From Actinoplanes sp. NBC_00393 (lineage in GTDB: Bacteria > Actinomycetota > Actinomycetes > Mycobacteriales > Micromonosporaceae): DNA of 64,000 bases. Position 1 is the stretch's first letter; every line of letters starts with the position of its first letter. A model generated the notes under the pieces. That model saw nothing but the letters and a program-made list of their open reading frames with translations. It ran no database searches and was not told where the DNA came from. The stretch covers positions 3,252,501-3,316,500 of the forward strand of contig NZ_CP107942.1 in assembly GCF_036053395.1 (NCBI RefSeq). Direction: 5' to 3'. Made by a program: the position numbers and the translations under genes. Shown here one piece after another: positions 1 through 8,298 of the stretch.

Positions 1-761
1 CCGGTGGACGCCTGGAACGCGCGGATGAAGGTGCGCCGGCTCAGGTGCGCGACGCCGGCCAGCCGTTCGACGGTGAGGTCGTCGGCGAGGTGCCGCAGCG
101 CCCATTCCAGCACCCCGGCGATCGGGTCGTCGGCGGAGTGCGGCGGCAGCGGGCGTTCGATGTACTGCGCCTGCCCGCCCTCACGGTGCGGGGCGACCAC
201 CAGGGAGCGGGCCACCCGGTTGGCGGCTGCCGCGCCGAGCCGGCCGCGGACCAGGTGCAGGCAGGCGTCGATCGCCGACGCCGTCCCGGCGGAGGTGAGC
301 ACGTCGCCGTGGTCGATATAGAGCACCGAGGCGTCCAGGTCGACGTCGGGATGCCGGGCGGCGAGCATGTCGACGGCCTGCCAGTGCGTGACCGCCGTAC
401 GCCGTGCCAGCAGGCCCGTGTCCGCGACGGCGACGGCGCCGAGGCACAGCCCGGCCACCGTCGCGCCGCGGCCGTGCGCCGCGGTCAGGGTTCGCCGCAG
501 CGCCGGGCCGGCGGCACGGCCGTCCTCGAACCAGGACGGCACCACGACGATGTCGGCGTCCTCTGCCGCTTCCAGGCCGCGCACCTCGCCGAGCGTGTAG
601 CCCTCCGCGGTGCGGATCGAACCGGCGCGCTCGGCGAACAACACCGTCTGCCAGTCACCCAGGCCCTGCCGGGCGACCTCGTCGAAGACGAGCTGCGGCA
701 CGGACAGGTGGAACATCGTGATGCCGTCGAAGGCGTAGACGGCGATGCGCAGTGTTGGCAC
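1..761 (-). CDS. GlxA family transcriptional regulator (DJ-1/PfpI plus AraC HTH), 3' end cut by window
   Basis: The N-terminal part (about residues 4-165) is a DJ-1/PfpI-type glutamine amidotransferase-like domain, with the nucleophile-elbow motif GLCLGA near residue 102. It is followed from about residue 225 by the start of an AraC-type helix-turn-helix (LTVERLAGVAHLSRRTFIR). The window edge cuts it after about 253 residues, so the second HTH is not visible. The start is GTG at 761; no in-frame ATG lies nearby. The family acts as cytosolic transcription regulators, often of the divergently transcribed enzyme, here a cysteine hydrolase. Such pairs are common in actinobacteria. The effector cannot be read from the sequence. 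Confidence 0.9.
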   Translation of the reverse strand, partial: MPTLRIAVYAFDGITMFHLSVPQLVFDEVARQGLGDWQTVLFAERAGSIRTAEGYTLGEVRGLEAAEDADIVVVPSWFEDGRAAGPALRRTLTAAHGRGATVAGLCLGAVAVADTGLLARRTAVTHWQAVDMLAARHPDVDLDASVLYIDHGDVLTSAGTASAIDACLHLVRGRLGAAAANRVARSLVVAPHREGGQAQYIERPLPPHSADDPIAGVLEWALRHLADDLTVERLAGVAHLSRRTFIRAFQAST

Positions 762-766
762 GATTC

Positions 767-779
767 CATCGTAACGATG
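767..779. promoter_or_regulatory. Palindrome between divergent regulator and hydrolase
   Basis: A perfect 6-bp inverted repeat around a central A (CATCGT-A-ACGATG) sits 6 bp upstream of the GTG start of the GlxA-type regulator. Its position in a divergent intergenic region fits an operator bound by that regulator, but this is inference from position and symmetry. Confidence 0.35.
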
Positions 780-856
780 CACACGTGCCAATGGCCTGGG
801 CGGTGTCCCGGGCACAGACTTGGAGGCGGCCGTTACGAGTTGAAGGAGCAAAGATC

Positions 857-1492
857 ATGACCACGCCCCGGCGCGCACTCATCCTCGTCGACGTGCAGCA
901 GGTGTATTTCGGCGGCCCGCTGGAGATCCAGTACCCGCCGCACGCCGCCTCGCTGCCGCAGATCACCCGCGCCATCGACGCGGCCACCGCGGCGGGTGTT
1001 CCGGTCGTCGCGGTGCAGCACACGATGGGCGACGACGCTCCCCTGTTCAATCCCACCCAGCCCGACTTCCAGCTGCACCCCGAGGTGGAGAGCCGCCGCA
1101 CGCCCGAGTGGAAGTCCGTGGTCAAGCAGTACGGCACGGTGTTCGCCGGCACCGACCTGCTCGCCTGGCTGCGCGAACACGAGATCGACACCATCACCCT
1201 GGTCGGCTACATGACCAACAACTGTGTGCTGGCCTCGGCCGCCGAGGCGGAGACCCACGGGCTGACCGCCGAGGTCCTCTCCGACGCCACCGGCGCGATC
1301 AACGTCGCCAACGACGCCGGCTTCGTCGACGCCAAGACGCTCCACACCACGCTGATGGCGCTGTTCAACTCCAACTTCGCCGCCGTCGCCGACACGGCGA
1401 CCTGGTCGGCTGCGGCCTCCGCCGGGCAGCCGCTGCCCAAGCCCGACCTGGGCGCCTCCGCGGTGACCGGCGCACAGCGGGCCGGGTCATAG
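857..1492 (+). CDS. Isochorismatase-family cysteine hydrolase
   Basis: This 211-residue protein has the catalytic triad of the isochorismatase/nicotinamidase-like family: Asp12 (LILVDVQQ), Lys90 (VVKQYGT) and Cys123 (MTNNCVLA). The family hydrolyses amides or vinyl ethers through a cysteine nucleophile in the cytosol; the substrate is not predictable here. The ATG at 857 has a good ribosome site (AAGGAG) 7 nt upstream. It is divergent from the GlxA-type regulator, which probably controls it, and ends 10 bp before the next gene on the same strand. Confidence 0.9.
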   Translation: MTTPRRALILVDVQQVYFGGPLEIQYPPHAASLPQITRAIDAATAAGVPVVAVQHTMGDDAPLFNPTQPDFQLHPEVESRRTPEWKSVVKQYGTVFAGTDLLAWLREHEIDTITLVGYMTNNCVLASAAEAETHGLTAEVLSDATGAINVANDAGFVDAKTLHTTLMALFNSNFAAVADTATWSAAASAGQPLPKPDLGASAVTGAQRAGS

Positions 1493-1502
1493 TCTGGCGG
1501 TC

Positions 1503-2705
1503 ATGGCCATCGACCTGACCGCCCTGCGGGCGGACTTTCCCGCTCTCGACCACGGCCTCGCGTTCTTCGACGGGCCGGGTGGGACGCAGACTCCCCGCCC
1601 GGTCGCCGAGGCCATCGCCGCGACGCTGACCGCTCCGCTGTCCAACCGCGGGGCGGTCAGCACGTCCGAGCTCAACGCGGAACGCGCGGTCGCGCACTTC
1701 CGGTCCGCCTACGCGGACCTGCTCAACGTGCCTGCCGCCGGTGTGGTGCACGGCCGCAGCGCGACGCAGCTGACGTACGACTTCTCCCGGCACCTGGCCA
1801 AGACCTGGCGGCCGGGCGACGAGATCGTCCTGAGCCGTCTCGATCACGATTGCAACGTGCGCCCCTGGATCCAGGCGGCCGCGCGTGCCGAGGTCACGGT
1901 CCGCTGGATCGAGATCGACAGCAAGAGCACCGAGCTGGACCTTGATTCGTACGCCGAAGCGCTCACTTCCCGCACCCGGCTGGTCGCGGTCACGGCCGCC
2001 TCGAACGTGCTGGGCACCAAGCCACCGGTGCGCCGGATCGCCGATCTGGCGCACGAGTGCGGCGCCCTGGTCTACGTGGACGGCGTGCACTACGCCGCCC
2101 ATGACCTGGTGGACGTGCCGGCGATGGGCGCCGACCTGTTCGTCTGCTCCCCTTACAAGTTCCTCGGCCCGCACTGCGGTGTGCTCGCGGCGGCGCCGGA
2201 ACTTCTGGAGACCATCGAGCCGGACAAGCTGTTGCCGTCGTCCAACGCGGTGCCGGAGCGCTTCGAGTTCGGCACCCTGCCGTACGAGATGCTGGCGGGC
2301 GCGACCGCCGCCGTGGACTACCTGGCGGCGATGGATCCCAGCGCGCGGGGCACCCGCCGGGAGCGGCTCGCGCATTCGCTGGGCTCGCTGCACGAGCACG
2401 AGAAGGCGCTGCGCGCGCGGATGGAGGACGGTCTGCGCGCGCTCGGTGACGCCGTGGTCCTGCATTCGCAGGCCGCCGACCGCACGCCGACGCTGCTGAT
2501 GACCCTGGAGGGCCGCGACGCGCGCGAGGCCCAGCAGCACCTGGCCGCCCGCGACGTGCTGGCCCCGGCCGGGTCGTTCTACGCCTACGAGCCGTTCGCC
2601 GCGCTGCAGCTGACCGACCCGGCGCTGCGGGCCGGCCTGGCGCCCTACAACTCCGCCGGGGACGTGGACCGGTTCCTCGACGGGCTCGCCGCCTTCCTCG
2701 GCTAA
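1503..2705 (+). CDS. Cysteine desulfurase-like aminotransferase class V protein
   Basis: A 400-residue fold-type I PLP enzyme. The Schiff-base lysine is Lys219 in the motif CSPYKFLGPH, preceded by the PLP-binding aspartate in VYVDGVHYAAHD. The length and motifs match the cysteine-desulfurase-like subfamily (SufS/Csd-like) rather than a housekeeping IscS. It starts 10 bp after the isochorismatase-family gene, so the two are probably cotranscribed. Its 3' end overlaps the convergent TetR gene by 4 bp. The true substrate is unknown. Confidence 0.85.
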   Translation: MAIDLTALRADFPALDHGLAFFDGPGGTQTPRPVAEAIAATLTAPLSNRGAVSTSELNAERAVAHFRSAYADLLNVPAAGVVHGRSATQLTYDFSRHLAKTWRPGDEIVLSRLDHDCNVRPWIQAAARAEVTVRWIEIDSKSTELDLDSYAEALTSRTRLVAVTAASNVLGTKPPVRRIADLAHECGALVYVDGVHYAAHDLVDVPAMGADLFVCSPYKFLGPHCGVLAAAPELLETIEPDKLLPSSNAVPERFEFGTLPYEMLAGATAAVDYLAAMDPSARGTRRERLAHSLGSLHEHEKALRARMEDGLRALGDAVVLHSQAADRTPTLLMTLEGRDAREAQQHLAARDVLAPAGSFYAYEPFAALQLTDPALRAGLAPYNSAGDVDRFLDGLAAFLG

Positions 2706-3316
2706 CGGGGCCCGACGAAGCCGCGGAGCACCGCGGTGAGCGCGGCGGTCAGGTCGGCGCGGTTGGCGTCGGTGCCCGGCGGCGGCGCGGTGCGCGCGCC
2801 GGCGCCGGCCAGCCGGTCGAACAGCAGGCCGTCGATGCAGGCGACGAGGTGGCGGCCGGCCTGCTGCGCATCGGGTACGCCGGCGGCCGCGAGCATCGCC
2901 GTCGACTGCGCTCGGGACGCGTCGCCGTACGCCAGAATGGTCCTGATCTCCGGATGGTGGGTCGCCTCCAGCAGGCAGGCGTAGCGCGCGAGGGTGCGGT
3001 TGCGGCCCACGCTCATCCATCCGTCGAGCACGCGGGCGATCGTCGCGGCCATCGCCTCGAGGTCGGTGATCACCGGGACGGGATCGCCGGCGTCGCCGGG
3101 CAGTTGTCCCGCCTGCAGGTCCAGCCGGTCGAGGTCGGCGATGCGGCGCACCACCGCTTCGATCAGCGACTTGCGGGTCCGGAAGTAGGCGGAGGTCGTG
3201 CCCTCCGGCAAGGCAGCGCGACGGTCGACGGCGCGGTGCGTCAGACCGCGCATGCCCTCCTCGGCGAGGACGTCGATCGCGGCGTCGGTCAGCAGGGCGA
3301 ACCGGTCGGCCGGCAT
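2702..3316 (-). CDS. TetR family transcriptional regulator
   Basis: A 204-residue protein with an N-terminal TetR helix-turn-helix (about residues 8-52; motif GLTHRAVDRRAALPEGTTSAYF) and a helical ligand-binding C-terminal half. The ATG at 3316 lies 15 bp from a pair of identical palindromes in the divergent promoter, strongly suggesting autoregulation and control of the FAD monooxygenase at 3378. The ligand is probably a substrate or product of that enzyme (inference). Confidence 0.9.
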   Translation of the reverse strand: MPADRFALLTDAAIDVLAEEGMRGLTHRAVDRRAALPEGTTSAYFRTRKSLIEAVVRRIADLDRLDLQAGQLPGDAGDPVPVITDLEAMAATIARVLDGWMSVGRNRTLARYACLLEATHHPEIRTILAYGDASRAQSTAMLAAAGVPDAQQAGRHLVACIDGLLFDRLAGAGARTAPPPGTDANRADLTAALTAVLRGFVGPR

Positions 3317-3331
3317 GGTGGCATCACCTCT

Positions 3332-3367
3332 TTCTACATCTGTAGTATGGCTTCTACATCTGTAGAA
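3332..3367. promoter_or_regulatory. Double palindromic operator for the TetR regulator
   Basis: Two copies of a 16-bp element lie 20 bp apart. 3352-3367 is TTCTACATCTGTAGAA, with perfect 7-bp arms around TC. 3332-3347 is TTCTACATCTGTAGTA, with one mismatched pair at each of two outer positions. They occupy the space between the divergent TetR and monooxygenase starts; the second copy touches the ribosome site of the monooxygenase. Two-turn spacing on one DNA face suits cooperative binding of two dimers. Confidence 0.75.
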
Positions 3368-3377
3368 GGAGTGAGTG

Positions 3378-4502
3378 ATGGCATCCAGTGCAGTGGTGAT
3401 CGGCGGCGGCATCGGCGGTCTCGGCGCCGCGATCGGGCTGAGCCAGGCCGGCTGGCAGGTGACGGTCCTGGAGCGGGCACCCGAGTTCCGGCCGGTCGGC
3501 GCCGGTGTGGTGCTGCAGGCCAACGGCCTGCGCTGCCTCGACGCGCTCGGCGTCGGCGCGGCCGTGCGCCACGACGGCTGCCCCGACCGGTCCGGCGGCA
3601 CGCGTACCGCGGACGGGCGGTGGCTGGCCCGCGTCGAGGCCGGCCGGCTTGAGGAGACGCTCGGAACCCCGGCGTACGGGATCCACCGCGCCGCCCTGCA
3701 CAACATTCTGCTGGACGCCCTGCCCGGCGACGTGACGGTTCGCACCGGCGCGCAGGTCACGAGCGTCACCGCCGACGGCCAGGTCAACTGGCAGGGACCG
3801 GACGGGCCCGCCCGGCTCGACGCCGACCTGGTGGTCGGCGCGGACGGCATCCGCAGCACCGTACGCAAGCAGTTGTGGCCCGACGCCGCCGACCCGGTGC
3901 ACGTCGGGGTGACCGCGTGGCGCGGCATCGCACCGGAGTGGCCGGACGACCTGGTCGTCGCGATCACCTGGGACCGCGGCGCCGAGTTCGGCATCGTCCC
4001 GCTGCCCGACGGCCGCGTCTACTGGTACGGCTGCGTCAACGCCGCCCCCGGCACCGCGCCGGCGGAGCTCGACCCCCGGTTCGCCAGCTGGCACGACCCG
4101 ATCCCGGCGCTGGTCGCCGCGACACCCACGGTGCTGCGCGACGAGCTCATGTGCCTCGACGAGCCGCTGCCGACCTACGTCAACGGGCGGGTCGTCCTGC
4201 TCGGCGACGCCGCCCACGCCATGACCCCGAACCTGGGCCAGGGCGCCAACCAGGCGCTCGAGGACGCCGTCGTCCTCGCCGCGGTCGCCGCCGATCCGGA
4301 CGGGCTGGCCGCCTACGACCGGCAACGCCGCCCGCGCAGCCAGCAGGTCGCGAAAGCGTCGCGGATGATCGGGCGATTCGGCCAGCAGCTGACGAACCCC
4401 CTCGCTGTGGCGTCGCGCAACACCCTGATCCGGCTGACCCCGCCGCGCCTGGCGCTGCGGTCGATGGCCCGCTACGCCGACTGGCGCCCGGTAGCTCGGT
4501 AA
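3378..4502 (+). CDS. FAD-dependent aromatic-type monooxygenase
   Basis: A 374-residue group A flavin monooxygenase. The Rossmann FAD motif VIGGGIGGLGAA is at residues 7-18, and the second FAD/ribityl motif GDAAHAMTPNLGQG is near residue 275. Such enzymes are NAD(P)H-dependent hydroxylases that act on small aromatic compounds or drugs in the cytosol. ATG 3378 is chosen because GAAGGA lies 7 nt upstream; GTG 3375 directly before it is possible. It is divergent from the TetR gene and shares its operators, so it is probably induced by its substrate. Confidence 0.88.
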   Translation: MASSAVVIGGGIGGLGAAIGLSQAGWQVTVLERAPEFRPVGAGVVLQANGLRCLDALGVGAAVRHDGCPDRSGGTRTADGRWLARVEAGRLEETLGTPAYGIHRAALHNILLDALPGDVTVRTGAQVTSVTADGQVNWQGPDGPARLDADLVVGADGIRSTVRKQLWPDAADPVHVGVTAWRGIAPEWPDDLVVAITWDRGAEFGIVPLPDGRVYWYGCVNAAPGTAPAELDPRFASWHDPIPALVAATPTVLRDELMCLDEPLPTYVNGRVVLLGDAAHAMTPNLGQGANQALEDAVVLAAVAADPDGLAAYDRQRRPRSQQVAKASRMIGRFGQQLTNPLAVASRNTLIRLTPPRLALRSMARYADWRPVAR

Positions 4503-4530
4503 GATCCGGCATCCGCCGGATTGGAGCGCC

Positions 4531-5988
4531 GTGAGACGTACGCTGCCTCTGCTTCTCCTGCTCGCCCTGGTGGTCGGCGGCGGCTGGCTGGCCCTCGGTG
4601 CCGGTCACGACCTGCGCCGCGAGCACGTCACCTCGGCCGGGGTCCCGCTGCAGCAGGTGCATCCGGCGGCGAGCGGGCGTCATCCGGGTGTCGTGGTCGC
4701 GCACGGCTTCTCCGGGTCTGCGAAGCTGATGGCCTCGTTCGGTGACACCCTGGCGGCCCGTGGCTATGTGGTGGTTCTGCTGGATTTCACCGGCCACGGC
4801 GCCAACCCGCGACCGTTGCCGGACGAGGCGGCGGGCACGGCCAGTTCCACCGCGGCTCTGCAGCAGGACCTGGATGTGGCGATGGCGCATCTGCGGTCGC
4901 TGCCGGACGTCGACCCGGCCCGCGTCGCCCTGGTCGGGCATTCGATGGGCGCCGGCGCCGTCACCCGGTATGCGGCCGCTCACCCCGAGGTGACCGCCAC
5001 CGTGGCGATCTCTCTGCCGGACTCGTCGGTCGCCACCGCCGAAGGCCCGGCCCGGCTGCTCACCATGGTGGGCGCTCTGGAGTTCCCCGACTTCCACGCG
5101 GCGGCCACCAGCGCCGCCGGCCAGCGCGGCGACCGCGCGGTGCATGTCGTGCCCGGCACGGAACACATCAGCGTCCTGTATGCGCCGGAGACCCACCGGG
5201 AGACGGTCGCCTGGCTCGACCGGGCGTTCGGCGGGCCGCGCGACGACGCTGCGATGCCGTTCCCCGGGCGGCGCCTGGCCGGCTCGGCGCTGCTGGTGCT
5301 GGCGTTCCTGATCGGCTTCGTTCCCTTGGCGGCCGTGCTGGCCGGCGGTGGCAGCCCGTGGCCGCGTTTCGCACGGCCGTCGTGGGCGGCGACGATCCGG
5401 ATCGCGGCGGTGACGGCAGCGGCGGCGGTCGTCGCGGCGGTGACGGCCCGGTTCCTGCCGACGACCGTGCTGCCGATGGCGATCGCCGGCTACGTCGTCT
5501 GTTATGCGGTGGTCACCGGGGCGCTGCTTCTCGCGTACGCCTCCCGGCAGCCCGCGCCCACGCCCGTGACCAGCCGCCCCCGCCTGCTGCTGGCCGTGCC
5601 CTACGCGGTGGCGTCGATCGCCGTGCCGGTGCATCTGGGGCTGACGCACGCCCAGCCGGTCGGCGACCGCTGGTGGATCCTGCTGATCGTCTGGGCGGCC
5701 TTCGCCCTGCTGGCGTACGCCACCGAACGCGTCACCGGCGGCGTCACGCTGCATCTGCTGCTGGTCGCCGCGATCTTCGTGATCGTCCTGGCGGCTGCCG
5801 CGATCACCGGGCTGACCTTCGGCTTCGTGACGCTGGTGCTGGTCCCGCTGATCGGTCTGCTGCTCTGGCAGGCGGTGTGGAGCGCCGTCCTCAACCGTCT
5901 CGCCGTGGCCCCGTGGCTGATCGCGGCGACCGGTTCCGTCATCGTGGCCTGGCCACTGGCGGTCACACTCCCCCTCGCCGGACACTGA
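4531..5988 (+). CDS. Alpha/beta hydrolase fused to a multi-pass membrane domain
   Basis: A 485-residue protein. After an N-terminal hydrophobic helix (residues 3-22) comes an extracytoplasmic-looking alpha/beta hydrolase domain (about 35-240) with the oxyanion motif VVAHGFSGS and nucleophile Ser138 in GHSMGAG. From about residue 255 to the end there are seven or so hydrophobic helices. The start is GTG 4531. It lies 28 bp after the FAD monooxygenase and may share its transcript. The family is broad (esterase/dienelactone hydrolase-like), so the substrate is unknown; a C-terminal membrane domain of this size is unusual. Confidence 0.8.
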   Translation: MRRTLPLLLLLALVVGGGWLALGAGHDLRREHVTSAGVPLQQVHPAASGRHPGVVVAHGFSGSAKLMASFGDTLAARGYVVVLLDFTGHGANPRPLPDEAAGTASSTAALQQDLDVAMAHLRSLPDVDPARVALVGHSMGAGAVTRYAAAHPEVTATVAISLPDSSVATAEGPARLLTMVGALEFPDFHAAATSAAGQRGDRAVHVVPGTEHISVLYAPETHRETVAWLDRAFGGPRDDAAMPFPGRRLAGSALLVLAFLIGFVPLAAVLAGGGSPWPRFARPSWAATIRIAAVTAAAAVVAAVTARFLPTTVLPMAIAGYVVCYAVVTGALLLAYASRQPAPTPVTSRPRLLLAVPYAVASIAVPVHLGLTHAQPVGDRWWILLIVWAAFALLAYATERVTGGVTLHLLLVAAIFVIVLAAAAITGLTFGFVTLVLVPLIGLLLWQAVWSAVLNRLAVAPWLIAATGSVIVAWPLAVTLPLAGH

Positions 5989-6075
5989 ATGCTGCACGAT
6001 TCTCGGACCCCGGCCGTTTGACCGAGAATGGTCGGCAGGCATTCCGTTGCGGCCGATTGGGGACCTCGCGAGGCA

Positions 6076-6103
6076 TTGACATCGGTGTTATACCGGTTAT
6101 TGG
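6076..6103 (+). promoter_or_regulatory. Possible sigma-70-type promoter for the lectin gene
   Basis: TTGACA at 6076-6081 is followed after 16 bp by TATTGG at 6098-6103, about 40 bp upstream of the lectin start. The spacer contains the short inverted repeat CGGT-GTTAT-ACCG. The -35 is perfect and the -10 is poor. Confidence 0.35.
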
Positions 6104-6141
6104 CTCGCTGGCCTCACCGACGGGGGAAGGATGTGCCGGTC

Positions 6142-6645
6142 ATGCCGAAACGAACGACAAGCGCTGCACTGCTTCTGACAATGATCGCCACCTGCCTGGC
6201 GGTCCTGGCGGCACCTGGCCCCGCGCAGGCGGCCACGGTTTTCGCCCTGAAGAACTACAAGTCGAAGCTTTATCTGCAGCCCGACAGCAATTTCAACAAC
6301 GGCACCCTGATCAAGCAGGAGCGCCCGCAGGCCGGCGGCTTCCAGGAATGGGTGTGGGTGGCGGACGGTGCCTACGACAGCCTGATGTCGAACCTGGGAC
6401 GCAGGAACATCGGCATCGACCGGGGCAGCACGCAACCGTTCCGATTCGCGATCCTCGCCAACCCCAGCCCTGCGTACAACCAGGACTGGAAGGTCACCAA
6501 GCACGGCACCCTCTACGAGTTGAAGAACCGCAACAGCAACCTCTGCCTCGGCATCAACGGAGCGAGCACCGCCCCCGGCGCGGTCGCGATTCAGGCTCCC
6601 TGCGACAACCTGGCGAACCAGCGCTGGGAGATAGTCCCCTGGTAG
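6142..6645 (+). CDS. Secreted ricin-type beta-trefoil lectin-like protein
   Basis: A 167-residue protein with a Sec signal peptide (positively charged MPKR, hydrophobic core, cleavage after AQA near residue 30). The mature part is one beta-trefoil unit, with QxW-like repeats at QEWVW, NQDWKV and NQRWEIV, typical of ricin B-like carbohydrate binding. There is no catalytic domain, so it is probably a stand-alone exported lectin. ATG 6142 is preferred over GTG 6133 because the GGAAGG ribosome site is better spaced. Confidence 0.8.
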   Translation: MPKRTTSAALLLTMIATCLAVLAAPGPAQAATVFALKNYKSKLYLQPDSNFNNGTLIKQERPQAGGFQEWVWVADGAYDSLMSNLGRRNIGIDRGSTQPFRFAILANPSPAYNQDWKVTKHGTLYELKNRNSNLCLGINGASTAPGAVAIQAPCDNLANQRWEIVPW

Positions 6646-6717
6646 AAGACGCTTCACGCGGGCCCGCCTGGCGTCGATGACCGGTAGCGTGGGGGCGGGG
6701 CATTAGAGTCGCCGGGC

Positions 6718-7275
6718 ATGGGACTTCTCACCTTCAGCCTCAACGTCACCCTTGATGGTTGCGTCGACCATCAGGAGGGGATCGCCGACGACGAGACGCA
6801 CGCCTTCTTCACCCGCCTCATGGACGAGGCCGGAGCCATGCTGTGGGGTCGCGTCACCTACGAGCTGATGGAGGACTCCTGGCCGGCCATCGCCCGCGGC
6901 GACCAGGAGGCGCCGCCGGCCTTACGCGAGTGGGCGGGCAAGCTGGAGGCCAAACCCAAGTACGTGGTGTCGTCGACGCGGAAGGACTTCGCGTGGAACA
7001 ACAGCCACCACATCGCCGGGGACCTGCGCGAGGGCGTGCAGAAGCTCAAGGACGCGACCCCGGCCGGGGTCCTGCTCGGCAGCGGCAAGCTCGCGACCGA
7101 GCTCGACCGGCTGGACCTGATCGACGAGTACCGGCTGCTCGTCCATCCCCGGATCGCCGGCCACGGGCCGACGCTGTACCAGGACGGGCTGCCCAGCACG
7201 CGCAAGCTCGAGCTGATCTCGGCGGACCCGCTGCGCAACGGCGCGGTGGCCATGCACTACCGCCGCGCGCGCTGA
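6718..7275 (+). CDS. Dihydrofolate reductase family protein (RibD C-terminal domain)
   Basis: A 185-residue single-domain protein of the RibD_C/DHFR-like family: N-terminal LTFSLNVTLDGCVD, nucleotide-binding GRVTYE and the loop VLLGSGKLATEL followed by LLVHPRIAGHGP. Members reduce pteridine- or pyrimidine-like substrates with NADPH, but the many stand-alone actinobacterial copies have no assigned substrate. It appears monocistronic. Confidence 0.85.
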   Translation: MGLLTFSLNVTLDGCVDHQEGIADDETHAFFTRLMDEAGAMLWGRVTYELMEDSWPAIARGDQEAPPALREWAGKLEAKPKYVVSSTRKDFAWNNSHHIAGDLREGVQKLKDATPAGVLLGSGKLATELDRLDLIDEYRLLVHPRIAGHGPTLYQDGLPSTRKLELISADPLRNGAVAMHYRRAR

Positions 7276-7458
7276 AGCCTGGGCCCCGTTTCCACGACCG
7301 AAGCCGGCGGGCGGATCGATCAGCCGGGACGAGGCAGACTCACCTACGAGAGATGCGCTGCCTCTCGTGGTGCGCGCGCTACGGTTTGCTCATCGAGACG
7401 GCCACACTCGAAGATCCGCAGTGATCAGTCCGGTTCTGAACAGTACGAGGAGACACCG

Positions 7459-7665
7459 ATGACCGACGCTCCTGGCGACGCCGATCCCGCCGCCGACGCC
7501 GAGACGGATTCCGAGGAACAACCGCAGCCCTTCCAGAACCGGGCGGCACGCCGGGCCAAGGGCAAGTCGACCGCCAAGCACACCGAAGGTGCCGCGCCCC
7601 ATCTCCATGGCCGTTCCGGCACGGTGCAAGGCCCGCGCTCCTACGGCAACCGTCGAAGCGGCTGA
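7459..7665 (+). CDS. Small basic/acidic hypothetical protein
   Basis: A 68-residue, probably disordered protein with an acidic N-terminal third and a basic tail (NRAARRAKGKST, then RSYGNRRSG). It has a clear ribosome site (GAGGAGA) 8 nt before ATG 7459. No domain is recognised. The coding case rests on the ribosome site and codon bias. Confidence 0.55.
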   Translation: MTDAPGDADPAADAETDSEEQPQPFQNRAARRAKGKSTAKHTEGAAPHLHGRSGTVQGPRSYGNRRSG

Positions 7666-7725
7666 CCTTCGGCAAACCGCGCCGGCTCCGCTGCCGGGAG
7701 AACAGTCCACCGCGGCGGACCGGCG

Positions 7726-8082
7726 TCAGTCAGGCAGGGCGTGGGCGACCGGGTGGCGCGGCTCGTACAGGCCGAGCTGTCCACCGCCGGGCAGCCTGAT
7801 GCCGGTGAGCAGGCCCCAGCCCTGGTCAGTGGCCGGCCCGGTGAACTCAACCCCGCGCCCGCCGAGCTCGGCCATGGTCGCGGCCAGGTCGTCACACATC
7901 AGGTAGAACTCGTACGTCGGCGTCCCGTCGGTCGGATGCACCGCCAGTTCGCCGGGTGGCGCCTTGAAGATGAGCCAGCCGCCGCCCGCGTCGACATGCG
8001 GGTACCCCAGCACGTTCCGGAAGAAGGCCCGGTCGGCCTCGGCGTCGCGGCTGTACAGAATCACGTGCGCACCGTTGATCAC
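7726..8082 (-). CDS. VOC (glyoxalase/bleomycin-resistance) superfamily protein
   Basis: A 118-residue protein with the paired beta-alpha-beta-beta-beta modules of the vicinal oxygen chelate fold: HVILYSRDAEADRAFFRNVLGY at the start, DLAATMAELGGRGVEF in the second module and GGQLGLYEPRHP at the end. The start is GTG 8082. VOC proteins bind a metal or small molecule; the function of this one is unknown. Confidence 0.85.
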   Translation of the reverse strand: MINGAHVILYSRDAEADRAFFRNVLGYPHVDAGGGWLIFKAPPGELAVHPTDGTPTYEFYLMCDDLAATMAELGGRGVEFTGPATDQGWGLLTGIRLPGGGQLGLYEPRHPVAHALPD

Positions 8083-8298
8083 ACGCCGATCGTAGTCCAG
8101 ACGGACATCACGATCACCGTCGGTGACGGTTCAGCGTCCGCTCGGCTGGTGGGCGGAGGCACAGGTGGGTAGGTCCGGTGAGGCGTTGGCCCGGCGGCAC
8201 TCCGACGGCACGGGCATGGCGTTGCGCGACGATGGTTGCGAAGGCGACCGCCGCGAGGGCGAGCAGTGTGAGCCGAGCTGTGTTTGAGCGTTCAGCCT

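Noticed and set aside
1365..3020. Long open frame antisense to the PLP enzyme gene
   Set aside because: Arg/Gly/His-rich product without domains; it mirrors the third-position GC bias of the real gene on the other strand.
4180..6042. 620-codon open frame antisense to the membrane hydrolase
   Set aside because: Composition is repetitive Arg/Gln/Gly/Asp with no domain; the opposite strand has a signal helix, GHSMGAG and membrane helices.
8083..8298. Possible gene between the VOC and PilZ genes
   Set aside because: The frames present lack ribosome sites and recognisable sequence; the 216 bp are better read as intergenic.
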